Assembly (NCBI GenBank): GCA_024743275.1
Contig: JANSWW010000005.1
Coordinates: 62,001-126,000 of the forward strand
Direction: 5' to 3'
DNA length: 64,000 nt
Source: Alphaproteobacteria bacterium
GTDB lineage: Bacteria; Pseudomonadota; Alphaproteobacteria; JANSWW01
How positions within the stretch are numbered: the first letter of the stretch is position 1; every line of letters begins with the position of its first letter. The notes under the pieces were generated by a model. The model worked only from the letters and a program-made list of their open reading frames with translations. It was not told where the DNA came from and ran no database searches. Shown here one piece after another: positions 1 to 8,206 of this stretch. A program made the translations under genes and the position numbers.

Positions 1-782
1 AGCGCGCAGTCCCGACAGCCGAACAGATCCGGCCGGACGATCGAAATCACCGCGGTCGGGTCGTGCATATGACACCCCCGGATCCCGTTCTCCTTGCGAT
101 GGAAGGCGAAATAGAACTGGGCGGCGTCGTTTAGGAACCCTCCGAGCTTTGGCGCGGCGTCGGTCAGCCCGGCGAAATGCTCCGGCGTGCAAACGACCTG
201 ATGCGTGACGTCGAGCCCGACCATGGTGACCGGCCAGTCCGCCGCGAAGACCTCCCGGGCGGCATGGGGGTCCTGCCAGATATTGGCCTCGGCATGGGGG
301 GTGACGTTACCGCCCTCCTCAAGACTACCGCCCATGACCGTCACGTTTTTCACCTTCTTCGCGATGCCCGGGTCCTGCCGCAGCGCCAACGCGATGTTGG
401 TGAAGGGGCCGACGGGGCAGAGAGTGATCTCGCCGGGATGGGTATTGACCATGCGGCAGATGAAATCGGCGGCGCTTTCGTCGAGTGGCGCGGCCTTCGG
501 GCTCATCGGCGGCACATCCCCGAAGCCTTCCACTCCATGGACATCGGCCGCGACGGCCTTGGCAGGCTGCCCCAAGGGCCGGTCGGCGCCGCGGGCGACG
601 GGAATATGCTCGGCACCGGCCATTTCCAGCAGGGCCAGTGCATTGCGGGTGGCGATATCCGTGGTGACGTTGCCGAAGATGCTGGTCAGGCCCACGAGTT
701 CGATGTTGGGGCTCAGGCAGGCGAACAGCACCGCCATCGCATCGTCGACCCCGGGATCCGTGTCGATGATGATCTTTTCCAT
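1..782 (-). CDS. Nucleoside hydrolase (inosine/uridine-preferring family), 3' end cut by window edge
   Basis: About 260 residues are visible and the frame is still open at the left edge. The N-terminus MEKIIIDTDPGVDDA carries the calcium-binding aspartate cluster of nucleoside hydrolases (D7, D9, D13, D14). The usual VMGGS-type segment and a histidine-rich C-terminal part (HMHDPTAV) follow, so the family is clear. These enzymes split ribonucleosides into base and ribose. The ATG lies 2 bp after the stop of the ribokinase gene, so it is the last visible gene of the pyrimidine operon. This fits release of ribose for the kinase and of the base for PreTA. Purine versus pyrimidine preference cannot be read from the sequence. 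Confidence 0.92.
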   Translation of the reverse strand, partial: MEKIIIDTDPGVDDAMAVLFACLSPNIELVGLTSIFGNVTTDIATRNALALLEMAGAEHIPVARGADRPLGQPAKAVAADVHGVEGFGDVPPMSPKAAPLDESAADFICRMVNTHPGEITLCPVGPFTNIALALRQDPGIAKKVKNVTVMGGSLEEGGNVTPHAEANIWQDPHAAREVFAADWPVTMVGLDVTHQVVCTPEHFAGLTDAAPKLGGFLNDAAQFYFAFHRKENGIRGCHMHDPTAVISIVRPDLFGCRDCA

Positions 783-784
783 GG

Positions 785-1711
785 TCACCCTTCCCTCTCG
801 TTCAGAAACGCGATCACCTCCGCCCGTGTCGGGATCGCTTCCGCCGCTCCCGGACGGGTTACCTGCAGCGCGCTTGCCGCCGCCGCGTAGCGCAGCGAGT
901 CCGCCGGGGCCGCTCCGTTGCTGTGATGGGCGAGAAAGCTGCCGAGGAAGGTGTCGCCGGCCCCGGTGGTATCGACGGCCCGCACCGCGAAGGCCGGCTG
1001 TTCATGGATCGCACCACCGCTGTGGAACGCGGCCCCGTCGGCGCCGCGGGTGATCAGGACCTCAGGGATCGGAAGCGAGGAGACGTCCAGGCCCAGGCTA
1101 TCGGCCAAGGCTTTCGCCTCGATCTCGTTGACCGCCAGCAAATCGATTCGGTCCATGACCTCGATGATCCGTTCCGGCAGGAAGGGCGCGGCACTGTAGG
1201 CCACCTTGCAGCCCGCCCGTTTCGCATGGCCGACGATGTCCGTGACACCATTGGTCTCATTCTGCAGCAGAACCCAGACCGGGGCCGCGGCCGCCGCGAC
1301 CGCCTGCGCAAGAAGATCGGCGAAAAGGTCCAGATCCACGGCCTGATTGGCGCCGCCGAGGATGACGATCTGGTTCTCTCCCGCCGCGTCGACATAGATG
1401 ACGGCATGCCCGGTCGGCGCCTCCACCCGCAGGATATCGCCGGTATCGACGCCAAAGCGGTCGATCTCGCCCAGCGCCCAGTCGCCGTCCGGCCCAACCG
1501 CGCCGACATGGCGCACGGAACCGTCCGCCCGGGCGATGGCGATGGACTGATTGACCCCCTTCCCGCCCAAGAACCGTTCATAGGCGGTGGCGGCCAGAGT
1601 CTCGCCCGGGGCCGGCATTTGCGGCACCCGGTAGACATGGTCGATGTTGATGGAACCGACATTGATGATCATGCGGTGCATTTGCATCGTGCCAAGGCCA
1701 CGGTCAAGCAT
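785..1711 (-). CDS. Ribokinase / PfkB-family sugar kinase
   Basis: The product has 308 residues, normal for ribokinases. The substrate motif GGKGVNQ is at residues 49-55, and the C-terminal anion-hole motif DTTGAGD at 247-253 has the catalytic Asp at 253. It would phosphorylate ribose to ribose 5-phosphate. Placed between preA and the nucleoside hydrolase, it most likely recovers the ribose released from nucleosides. The ATG at 1711 has an AAGGG-type binding site in front. An internal ATG at 1672 fits the family N-terminus better (MIINVGSIN) but lacks a visible Shine-Dalgarno, so the first 13 residues are uncertain. Another PfkB substrate is possible. Confidence 0.88.
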   Translation of the reverse strand: MLDRGLGTMQMHRMIINVGSINIDHVYRVPQMPAPGETLAATAYERFLGGKGVNQSIAIARADGSVRHVGAVGPDGDWALGEIDRFGVDTGDILRVEAPTGHAVIYVDAAGENQIVILGGANQAVDLDLFADLLAQAVAAAAAPVWVLLQNETNGVTDIVGHAKRAGCKVAYSAAPFLPERIIEVMDRIDLLAVNEIEAKALADSLGLDVSSLPIPEVLITRGADGAAFHSGGAIHEQPAFAVRAVDTTGAGDTFLGSFLAHHSNGAAPADSLRYAAAASALQVTRPGAAEAIPTRAEVIAFLNEREG

Positions 1712-1738
1712 TGCCGGACCCTTTGGATATTAGAGTGA

Positions 1739-1776
1739 CGAAAAGGGAAGACAGATGCCCACCGCTCCCCTTTTCG
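1739..1776 (-). other. Intergenic hairpin between preA and the ribokinase gene
   Basis: A perfect 9-bp inverted repeat, CGAAAAGGG at 1739-1747 against CCCTTTTCG at 1768-1776, encloses a 20-nt loop in the 83-bp gap. No U-tract follows on the minus strand, so it resembles an RNA-stabilising or processing hairpin more than an intrinsic terminator. It could lower expression of the two salvage genes relative to preTA. Confidence 0.5.
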
Positions 1777-1794
1777 GTAACAATCGTACCGTGT

Positions 1795-3105
1795 TCAATC
1801 CGCCGCGTCGGCGCGGGCCATCGGATTGTTCGGATGCTCGGTCCAATTCCCGTAGTTCGGATCGATCGGCTTGCCGGTGCGCGGATCGGTGCCGCTGATC
1901 GTCTCCATGGTGATGCAGTCGTCCACCGGGCAGACGTTCACACAGAGATTGCAGCCGACGCATTCTTCGTCGATCACTTCGAAATGACGCACACCGTCCT
2001 TCATATGGGTGATCGCCTGGTGGGAGGTGTCCTCGCAGGCGATATGGCAGCGGCCGCATTTGATGCAGAGATCCTGATCGATCCGGGCCTTGGTGACGTA
2101 GTTGAGGTTGAGATACTGCCAGTCGGTGACATTCGGCACCGCCAGCCCCCGGAAATCCTCGATCGTCGCGAAACCCTTCTCGTCCATATAGTTGGACAGG
2201 CCCTCGGTCATCTCCTGCACGATCTTGAAGCCATAGGTCATGGCCGCCGTGCAGACCTGAACCGTGCCGCAGCCGAGCGCGATATATTCGGCCGCATCCC
2301 GCCAGGTCGAGATCCCGCCGATGCCGGAGATCGGCAGGCCGGCCGTCTGCGGATCGCGGGCGATCTCGGCCACCATGTTGAGGGCGATCGGCTTCACCGC
2401 CGGGCCACAATAGCCGCCATGGCTGCCCTTGCCGTCGATGGACGGGCTCGGCGAGAAGCTGTCGAGATCCACCGAGACGATGGAGGAGATGGTGTTGATC
2501 AGGGAGACCGCGTCCGCCCCGCCCGCCTTGGCCGCGCGCGCCGGGAAGCGGACATCCGTGATATTCGGGGTCAGCTTCACGATGACCGGCATGGAGCTGT
2601 GCTTCTTGCACCAGCGGGCGACCATCTCGATGTACTCGGGCACCTGACCGACGGCGGATCCCATGCCCCGCTCGCTCATGCCGTGGGGGCAGCCGAAATT
2701 AAGCTCGACCCCGTCGGCGCCGGTCTCCTCGACCCGTTTCAGGATCTTCTGCCAGGGATCTTCCTCGCAGGGCACCATGATCGAGACGATCATCGCCCGG
2801 TCCGGCCATTTCTTTTTCACCGCCTCGATCTCGCGGAGATTGACCTCCAGGTCCCGGTCGGTGATGAGCTCGATGTTGTTGAGCCCCATGAGCCGCCGAT
2901 CCGGACCCCAGATTGCGCCATAGCGCGGACCGTTGACGTTGACGACCGGCGGTCCCTCCTCGCCCAGGGTCTTCCAGACGACGCCGCCCCACCCCGCCTC
3001 GAAGGCGCGTTCCACGTTGTATTGCTTGTCGGTCGGCGGCGCCGAGGCCAGCCAGAACGGGTTCGGCGATTTGATGCCGAGGAAATTGGTGCTGAGATCG
3101 GCCAT
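1795..3105 (-). CDS. preA: NAD-dependent dihydropyrimidine dehydrogenase, subunit PreA
   Basis: The 436-residue product has a dihydroorotate-dehydrogenase-like FMN barrel followed by a C-terminal two-cluster ferredoxin domain with C347/C350/C353/C357 and C382/C385/C388/C392. It starts with an AGGAGGG site before the ATG. With PreT it reduces uracil or thymine to the 5,6-dihydro base, the first step of reductive pyrimidine breakdown. The barrel contains the expected ELNFGCPHG and VKLTPN segments. preT lies 22 bp upstream in the same direction, as in the E. coli preTA pair. Operon context with dihydropyrimidinase and ureidopropionase genes supports the assignment over dihydroorotate dehydrogenase. 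Confidence 0.96.
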   Translation of the reverse strand: MADLSTNFLGIKSPNPFWLASAPPTDKQYNVERAFEAGWGGVVWKTLGEEGPPVVNVNGPRYGAIWGPDRRLMGLNNIELITDRDLEVNLREIEAVKKKWPDRAMIVSIMVPCEEDPWQKILKRVEETGADGVELNFGCPHGMSERGMGSAVGQVPEYIEMVARWCKKHSSMPVIVKLTPNITDVRFPARAAKAGGADAVSLINTISSIVSVDLDSFSPSPSIDGKGSHGGYCGPAVKPIALNMVAEIARDPQTAGLPISGIGGISTWRDAAEYIALGCGTVQVCTAAMTYGFKIVQEMTEGLSNYMDEKGFATIEDFRGLAVPNVTDWQYLNLNYVTKARIDQDLCIKCGRCHIACEDTSHQAITHMKDGVRHFEVIDEECVGCNLCVNVCPVDDCITMETISGTDPRTGKPIDPNYGNWTEHPNNPMARADAAD

Positions 3106-3127
3106 ATCGGGCCCTCCTCTCTTGCGA

Positions 3128-4477
3128 TTAGGCCATCAGGGCACGGTGGATGTCTTCCGCCGCGACCTTGCCGTCTTCGACCGCGGCGACCGTCAGGTCT
3201 TCGCCGCCATGAATGCAGTCGCCGCCGGCCCAGATCTTCGTGTGGCTGGATTTGCGGTCGTCTCCGACCTTGATCCGGCCCCGCTCCAGGCTGAGGTCCA
3301 CCCCGCTCAACGGACTGTCCTCCGGGCTCTGACCGATCGCCTTGAAGACCTGATCGGCCTCAAGGGTGAGCGTCTCGCCGGTGCCGGTCAGCTTCCCGCC
3401 GTCGAGGCTTGTGTATTCCAATGTGATGGCCGAGACGGACCCGTCCTCGCCATGGCGAAGCGACTGAGGCTGCAGCCAGTGGCGGATGGTCACGCCGTGG
3501 GTCCGGGCGACGTCCTGTTCATAGGGCGACGCGTTCATCTGTTCCGGTCCCCGGCGATAGCAGATCGTCACGGTTTCCGCGCCGAGAAGCTTGGTCTGTG
3601 TGGCGATGTCGATCGCGGTCATACCGCCGCCGATCACCACGATGTTCCGGCCGACCGGCAGACTCGCCAGATCGTCGGTTTGGCGGAGGCGCGCGATATA
3701 GTCGACCGCATCCTCGCAGCCCTTGGCATCCTCGCCCGAAAGCCCGAGCGCATTCACGTCCGGCAAACCGAAGCCGAGGAACACGGCGTCAAAATCCCGG
3801 GCGAGTTGGTCCAGCATGATGTCGCGGCCAAGCGCCTTGCCGTTTTCGATCGTGATGCCGCCGATATCGAGGATGAACGCCACCTCGTCCTGGGCGAAAT
3901 CCTCGGTCGTCTTGTAGGCGGCGATACCGAATTCGTTGAGGCCACCACTCTTTTCCTTGGCCTCGAAGACGGTGACCGTGTGGCCCTTCATGGCGAGCCT
4001 GTGAGCGCAGGAAAGTCCCGCCGGCCCGGCTCCGACCACGGCGACATGCTTCCCCGTCTCCGCTTCCCGTGTGTAGGGATGCGCCGACGTCGTCTCCATC
4101 AGATGGTCGGTGGCGTACCGCTGCAGCAAACCGATCTTGACCGGCTTGCCTTCCGCCGCTTCGCGGACACAGGCCTGCTCGCACAGCGTTTCGGTCGGGC
4201 AGACCCGGGCACACATGCCGCCCATGATGTTCTCGTTGAAGATCGTCTTCGCCGCCCCGTTGGGATTATCGGCCGAGATCTGGCGAATGAACATCGGGAT
4301 GTCGATGCCCGTCGGACACGCGTTGATACAAGGCGCGTCGTAACAAAAATAGCAACGGTCCGCCTCGATGAAGGCTTCATGCTTGGTCAGCGGGGCGTGC
4401 AGATCGGTAAAGTTGTCCGTCAGCCGATCGGCCGGTAAACGGGCCGCCTGAATGCCCGGTTTGCTGGTGCCGGTCAT
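3128..4477 (-). CDS. preT: NAD-dependent dihydropyrimidine dehydrogenase, subunit PreT
   Basis: A 449-residue GltD-type flavoprotein. The N-terminal Fe-S domain has C42, C45, C50 and C54 plus a second cysteine group in CARVCP and CEQAC. It is followed by a FAD Rossmann motif (VAVVGAGPAGLSCA) and an NAD Rossmann motif (IVVIGGGMTAIDIA). It passes electrons from NADH to PreA. The ATG at 4477 has GGAG eight bases upstream. It sits immediately before preA; the upstream gap to the binding-protein gene contains a hairpin. Confidence 0.95.
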   Translation of the reverse strand: MTGTSKPGIQAARLPADRLTDNFTDLHAPLTKHEAFIEADRCYFCYDAPCINACPTGIDIPMFIRQISADNPNGAAKTIFNENIMGGMCARVCPTETLCEQACVREAAEGKPVKIGLLQRYATDHLMETTSAHPYTREAETGKHVAVVGAGPAGLSCAHRLAMKGHTVTVFEAKEKSGGLNEFGIAAYKTTEDFAQDEVAFILDIGGITIENGKALGRDIMLDQLARDFDAVFLGFGLPDVNALGLSGEDAKGCEDAVDYIARLRQTDDLASLPVGRNIVVIGGGMTAIDIATQTKLLGAETVTICYRRGPEQMNASPYEQDVARTHGVTIRHWLQPQSLRHGEDGSVSAITLEYTSLDGGKLTGTGETLTLEADQVFKAIGQSPEDSPLSGVDLSLERGRIKVGDDRKSSHTKIWAGGDCIHGGEDLTVAAVEDGKVAAEDIHRALMA

Positions 4478-4503
4478 CTCTCATCTCCAAAGCGTGTTCA
4501 GGT

Positions 4504-4538
4504 CGGGGGAAGGCCCGTGTCGGCGAGCGCTTCCCCCG
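4504..4538 (-). other. Hairpin downstream of the binding-protein gene
   Basis: CGGGGGAAG at 4504-4512 pairs perfectly with CTTCCCCCG at 4530-4538 around a 17-nt loop. It lies just after the stop of the ABC substrate-binding protein and before preT. Without a U-tract it is more likely a 3'-end stabiliser of the abundant binding-protein message than a full terminator. A comparable hairpin follows the second binding-protein gene of this window. Confidence 0.55.
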
Positions 4539-4577
4539 GTATTGTTCCGGGTCCCTTGGCTACCTTGATGGGGGACC

Positions 4578-5561
4578 TCAGAGCTTGTCGGTGATCACCG
4601 TCGAATAGGCGCCTTCCGGCTCCTTGGTGATGACCGGGTCGGAACCCCCGCCAAGGAGGGTCTGAACGGTCGTCTTATAGGCCTCGACGTCGAGCGTCCC
4701 GTCGGACCCGGCGGTCAGCTTGTTGATCTCGCCCATCATCCGCTTCTGGTGCATTTCCGTCTGGGCACCGCTGGCGTCATTGTCGAGCACGATCCCGGCC
4801 GCTTCGTCAGGATTGCTGCGGGCGAATTCCCAGCCCTTCATGGAGGCCTGCACGAACCGGGTCAGCTTATCGACCATCTTCGGGTCTTCAAGGCTCTCGC
4901 CCAGGACGTAGAGTCCGTCCTCCAGGGTCGCGACCCCCTGATCGGTGTAGTTGAACACCACCAGATCGTCGGGCGTGAACCCGGCGTCGATGATCTGCCA
5001 GTATTCGTTATAGGTCATGGTCGACACGCAGTCGGCCTGCTTCTGGATGAACGGATCGACGTTGAAACCCTGCTTCAGGACCGTCACACCGTTTTCACCG
5101 CCATCGGTCGGAATGCCGAGTTGGGACATCCAGGACAGGAAGGGATATTCGTTCCCGAAGAACCAGACCCCGAGAGTCTTGCCACGGAAGTCGGCCGGGC
5201 TCGTGATCCCGCTGTCCTTGCGGCAGGTCAGCATCATGCCGGAACGCTTGAAGGGCTGCGCGATGTTGACGAGATCGACACCCTTTTCCCGTGACGCCAG
5301 CGCGGACGGCATCCAGTCGATGATCACATCGGCACCGCCCCCGGCGATGACCTGCGGCGGGGCGATATCCGGACCACCAGGCTTGATGGTCACATCGAGG
5401 CCGACCTCGTCGTAGAAACCCTTGTCCTTGGCCACGTAGTAGCCGGCGAATTGCGCCTGGGTCACCCATTTGAGCTGCAGCGTCAGCTCGTCGGCGGCCA
5501 AGGCGGCGGTTGAGGCGATCCCGACGGAGACCCCCATCATCATACCAATCAGCTTTTTCAT
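4578..5561 (-). CDS. ABC transporter substrate-binding protein, THI5/NMT1-like, probably for pyrimidines
   Basis: The 327-residue protein starts at the ATG at 5561, where AAAGGGAG precedes it; a longer open frame upstream is not coding. Residues 1-22 form a signal peptide ending near ALAAD. The mature start (LTLQLKWVTQAQFAGYYVA) is typical of THI5/NMT1 proteins that bind the thiamine pyrimidine HMP and related molecules. It lies first after two permease genes and directly before preTA, so its ligand is probably uracil, thymine, a dihydropyrimidine or a ureido compound. That ligand is inferred from context only. Confidence 0.88.
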   Translation of the reverse strand: MKKLIGMMMGVSVGIASTAALAADELTLQLKWVTQAQFAGYYVAKDKGFYDEVGLDVTIKPGGPDIAPPQVIAGGGADVIIDWMPSALASREKGVDLVNIAQPFKRSGMMLTCRKDSGITSPADFRGKTLGVWFFGNEYPFLSWMSQLGIPTDGGENGVTVLKQGFNVDPFIQKQADCVSTMTYNEYWQIIDAGFTPDDLVVFNYTDQGVATLEDGLYVLGESLEDPKMVDKLTRFVQASMKGWEFARSNPDEAAGIVLDNDASGAQTEMHQKRMMGEINKLTAGSDGTLDVEAYKTTVQTLLGGGSDPVITKEPEGAYSTVITDKL

Positions 5562-5611
5562 TCTCTTACTCCCTTTGCTGTGAAACAGCCTCCCACGGTC
5601 CGGGTCCTTTT

Positions 5612-6484
5612 CTATGTCGCCCGGTTCCGATTCGATGCGTGCCAGAAGGTGACCCGCCGCTCCGCCAGCGCCAACGCGCCATAGGAGAGCGAGCCCGCCA
5701 ACGCGGCCACGAAGATTTCCGCCCAAACCATATCCATGTTGAGTCGTCCCACCTCGGCCGAGATGCGGAAGCCCATCCCGACGGTCGGGGTGCCGAAAAA
5801 CTCGGCGACGATGGCGCCGATCAGCGCCAGGGTGGAATTGATCTTGAGCGCGTTGAAGATGAACGGCATCGCCATGGGCAGCCGTAGTTTGAGCAGCATT
5901 TGCGTCGGGCTGGCGGCATAGGTGCGCATCAGATCGCGCTCCATGGCGCCCGTGGTCTGAAGCCCCGCGACCGTGTTCACCAGCATCGGGAAGAAGGTCA
6001 TGGCGACGACGACGGCGGCCTTGGATTGCCAATCGAAGCCGAACCACATGACCATGATCGGCGCGATCCCGATGATCGGCAGGGCCGACATGAGATTGCC
6101 GACCGGCATCAGTCCCGCCTTGAAGAAGGGCGACCGGTCGACCAGGATCGCGACAATGAACCCGCTGCCGCAGCCCATGACATAGCCCGCGATCACGGCC
6201 TTCAGGTAGGTTTGCTGGAAATCCGCCCAGAGGATGTCGGTCGAATTCACAAACCGCTCCAGGATCACCGACGGAGCGGGCAGAATGACCAACGGCACAT
6301 CGAAGCCTCGGGTGATTCCCTCCCACAGTATCAGAAGGGCGGCGCCGAACAGGACCGGGATCGCCAGGTTGATGAGCCGACGGATCGTGTCGTCGCGCGG
6401 CGTGATCCGAGCCAGCCTGGTGTTCAGCCACCAGGCGGTGGCCCAAAACACCAGCGAGAAGATGAAGATCGACAGGCCGCTCAT
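5612..6484 (-). CDS. ABC transporter permease (pyrimidine/HMP-type importer), second subunit
   Basis: 290 residues from the ATG at 6484, which overlaps the stop of the preceding permease as ATGA; the open frame extends further upstream but the overlap start is the better choice. Several hydrophobic segments and the binding-protein-dependent permease EAA-loop region (MRTYAASPTQML followed by LRLPMAMP) are visible. It probably pairs with the neighbouring, related but distinct permease to form the membrane channel in the inner membrane. Confidence 0.9.
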   Translation of the reverse strand: MSGLSIFIFSLVFWATAWWLNTRLARITPRDDTIRRLINLAIPVLFGAALLILWEGITRGFDVPLVILPAPSVILERFVNSTDILWADFQQTYLKAVIAGYVMGCGSGFIVAILVDRSPFFKAGLMPVGNLMSALPIIGIAPIMVMWFGFDWQSKAAVVVAMTFFPMLVNTVAGLQTTGAMERDLMRTYAASPTQMLLKLRLPMAMPFIFNALKINSTLALIGAIVAEFFGTPTVGMGFRISAEVGRLNMDMVWAEIFVAALAGSLSYGALALAERRVTFWHASNRNRAT

Positions 6485-7374
6485 CACGCCGCCTCCGGAC
6501 GGCGGCCCATCCGCTTGTTCACCCATGTGCCCAAGAGGCTGACGATGGCGACCAAGATGGCCGCCAGCGCGGCGGCCGAGATCAGGGCCGACCAGATCTG
6601 CACCGTCTGCCCGTAATAGGACCCCGCCAGCAAGCGCGCGCCCAACCCGGCGACGGCCCCGGTCGGCAGCTCACCGACGATCGCGCCGACCAGCGAGATC
6701 GCGATCGCGACCTTCATGGAGGCGAAGAGATAGGGGATCGCCGAGGGGAGGCGCAGCATCCAGAAGACCTGGGACGGACTGGCCGAATAGGTCTTCATCA
6801 GATCGAGATGCATGATCTCGGGCGAGCGAAGACCTTTGACCATGCCGACGGCGACCGGGAAGAAGGAAAGATAGGTGGAGATCACCGCCTTCGGGAAAAG
6901 GCCGGTGATCCCGACCGAATTCAGCACCACGATGATCATCGGCGCGATGGCCAGAATCGGAATCGTCTGCGAGGTGATGACCCACGGCATCATCGACTTG
7001 TCCATGACCTTGGAATGGACGATGGCGATGGCCAAGACGATCCCGAGCAAGGTGCCCATGACGAAACCGGCTAGAGTCGCGGAGAGCGTGATCCAGGCGT
7101 GATAGATCAGGCTGCGCTTGCTGGTGACCTTCTTTTCCACCGTCGTCTTCCATATCTCCGTCACCACCTGATGGGGCGTCGGCAGCACCGGCCGGTCCTG
7201 ATTCATGGTCAACGGCACAATCTCGGAGAAGGTGATCGTCTTGTCGGCCCGGGCCGCCCGGTCGCGCTCGAAGGGCGCGTTCATGAACACCGCCGACGCA
7301 TACCAGATCGCGATGATCGCCATAACGACGGTCACCACGGGCAGGACGCGTTTGACGAAGAGTTCACTCATCAT
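6484..7374 (-). CDS. ABC transporter permease (pyrimidine/HMP-type importer), first subunit
   Basis: 296 residues with an N-terminal membrane segment (about 10-32), a roughly 60-residue periplasmic stretch and then the core permease helices. The EAA-loop segment reads MKTYSASPSQVFWMLRLPSA. It overlaps the ATPase gene by 11 bp upstream and the next permease by 4 bp downstream, which implies translational coupling. A second ATG (7371) immediately follows the first. Two different permeases in a THI5-type system suggest a heterodimeric channel. Confidence 0.9.
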   Translation of the reverse strand: MMSELFVKRVLPVVTVVMAIIAIWYASAVFMNAPFERDRAARADKTITFSEIVPLTMNQDRPVLPTPHQVVTEIWKTTVEKKVTSKRSLIYHAWITLSATLAGFVMGTLLGIVLAIAIVHSKVMDKSMMPWVITSQTIPILAIAPMIIVVLNSVGITGLFPKAVISTYLSFFPVAVGMVKGLRSPEIMHLDLMKTYSASPSQVFWMLRLPSAIPYLFASMKVAIAISLVGAIVGELPTGAVAGLGARLLAGSYYGQTVQIWSALISAAALAAILVAIVSLLGTWVNKRMGRRPEAA

Positions 7375-8200
7375 AGGCGTGCCCCGCCCTCAAACCGTCG
7401 CGGACGCGGTGGGCGATTTCCAGGAATTCGGGCGATTCGCGGATATCGAGCGACCGCTCGGTTCCGAGATCGCAGTCGATTACATCGTAAATCCGACCGG
7501 GCCGCGGGCTCATCACGACGATCTTGGTCGACAGGAAGACCGCCTCCGGGATCGAGTGGGTGACGAAGACCACGGTCTTCTGGGTCGCCGCCCAGAGCTT
7601 CAGCAATTGCTCGTTCAGATGGTCGCGGACGATCTCGTCCAGCGCCCCGAACGGTTCGTCCATCAGCAGCATATCCGGCTGAACCGCCAACGCCCGGGCG
7701 ATGGAGGCCCGCTGCTGCATGCCGCCGGAGAGCTGCCAGGGGAATTTGCCCTCGAAACCGGTCAGGTTGACCAGGGCCATGTTCTCGGCGACCCGGCGTT
7801 CCTGCTCCGCCTTCGGGATGCCCATCACCTCCAGGGGCAGAGCCACATTCTTACGAATGGTCCGCCACGGATAGAGGGCGGCGGCCTGGAACACATACCC
7901 ATAGGCCCCGGCCAGCCGCGCCTCCGACGGGGTCATGCCATTGACGGTGATGCTCCCGCCCGTCGCGGTCTCGAGATCCGCGATCACCCGTAGCAAGGTG
8001 GTCTTGCCGCAGCCGGACGGCCCGATAAAGGAGACGAAATCGCCCTTATTGACCGTCAGATCGACATTCGAGAGCGCATGGACCGGGCCGTCATTGGTCT
8101 CGAAGACCAGATCCAGATTGCGCGCCTCGATAACCGGACGGCCCGGCCCCGCCGCAGCGGAGCCGGTGGGAAAGTCCTGAACGACATGGGGAGCCTGCAT
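7364..8200 (-). CDS. ABC transporter ATP-binding protein (pyrimidine/HMP-type importer)
   Basis: 278 residues of the nitrate/sulfonate/taurine (SsuB/TauB-like) ATPase class. Walker A is GPSGCGKTT at residues 60-68, the signature is LSGGMQQRAS, and Walker B ends in LLMDEPFGALD with the catalytic Glu intact. It overlaps the permease gene and begins 6 bp after dihydropyrimidinase, so it is co-transcribed with the degradation enzymes. Confidence 0.93.
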   Translation of the reverse strand: MQAPHVVQDFPTGSAAAGPGRPVIEARNLDLVFETNDGPVHALSNVDLTVNKGDFVSFIGPSGCGKTTLLRVIADLETATGGSITVNGMTPSEARLAGAYGYVFQAAALYPWRTIRKNVALPLEVMGIPKAEQERRVAENMALVNLTGFEGKFPWQLSGGMQQRASIARALAVQPDMLLMDEPFGALDEIVRDHLNEQLLKLWAATQKTVVFVTHSIPEAVFLSTKIVVMSPRPGRIYDVIDCDLGTERSLDIRESPEFLEIAHRVRDGLRAGHAYDE

Positions 8201-8206
8201 CGGCCA

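Noticed and set aside
177..1053. Overlapping + strand frames at the left edge
   Set aside because: They lie antisense to the nucleoside hydrolase and ribokinase genes, which carry clear family motifs.
5562..6446. Extension of the binding-protein frame to a 622-residue protein
   Set aside because: The upstream part is the permease gene read in another frame; the signal peptide and ribosome binding site place the start at 5561.
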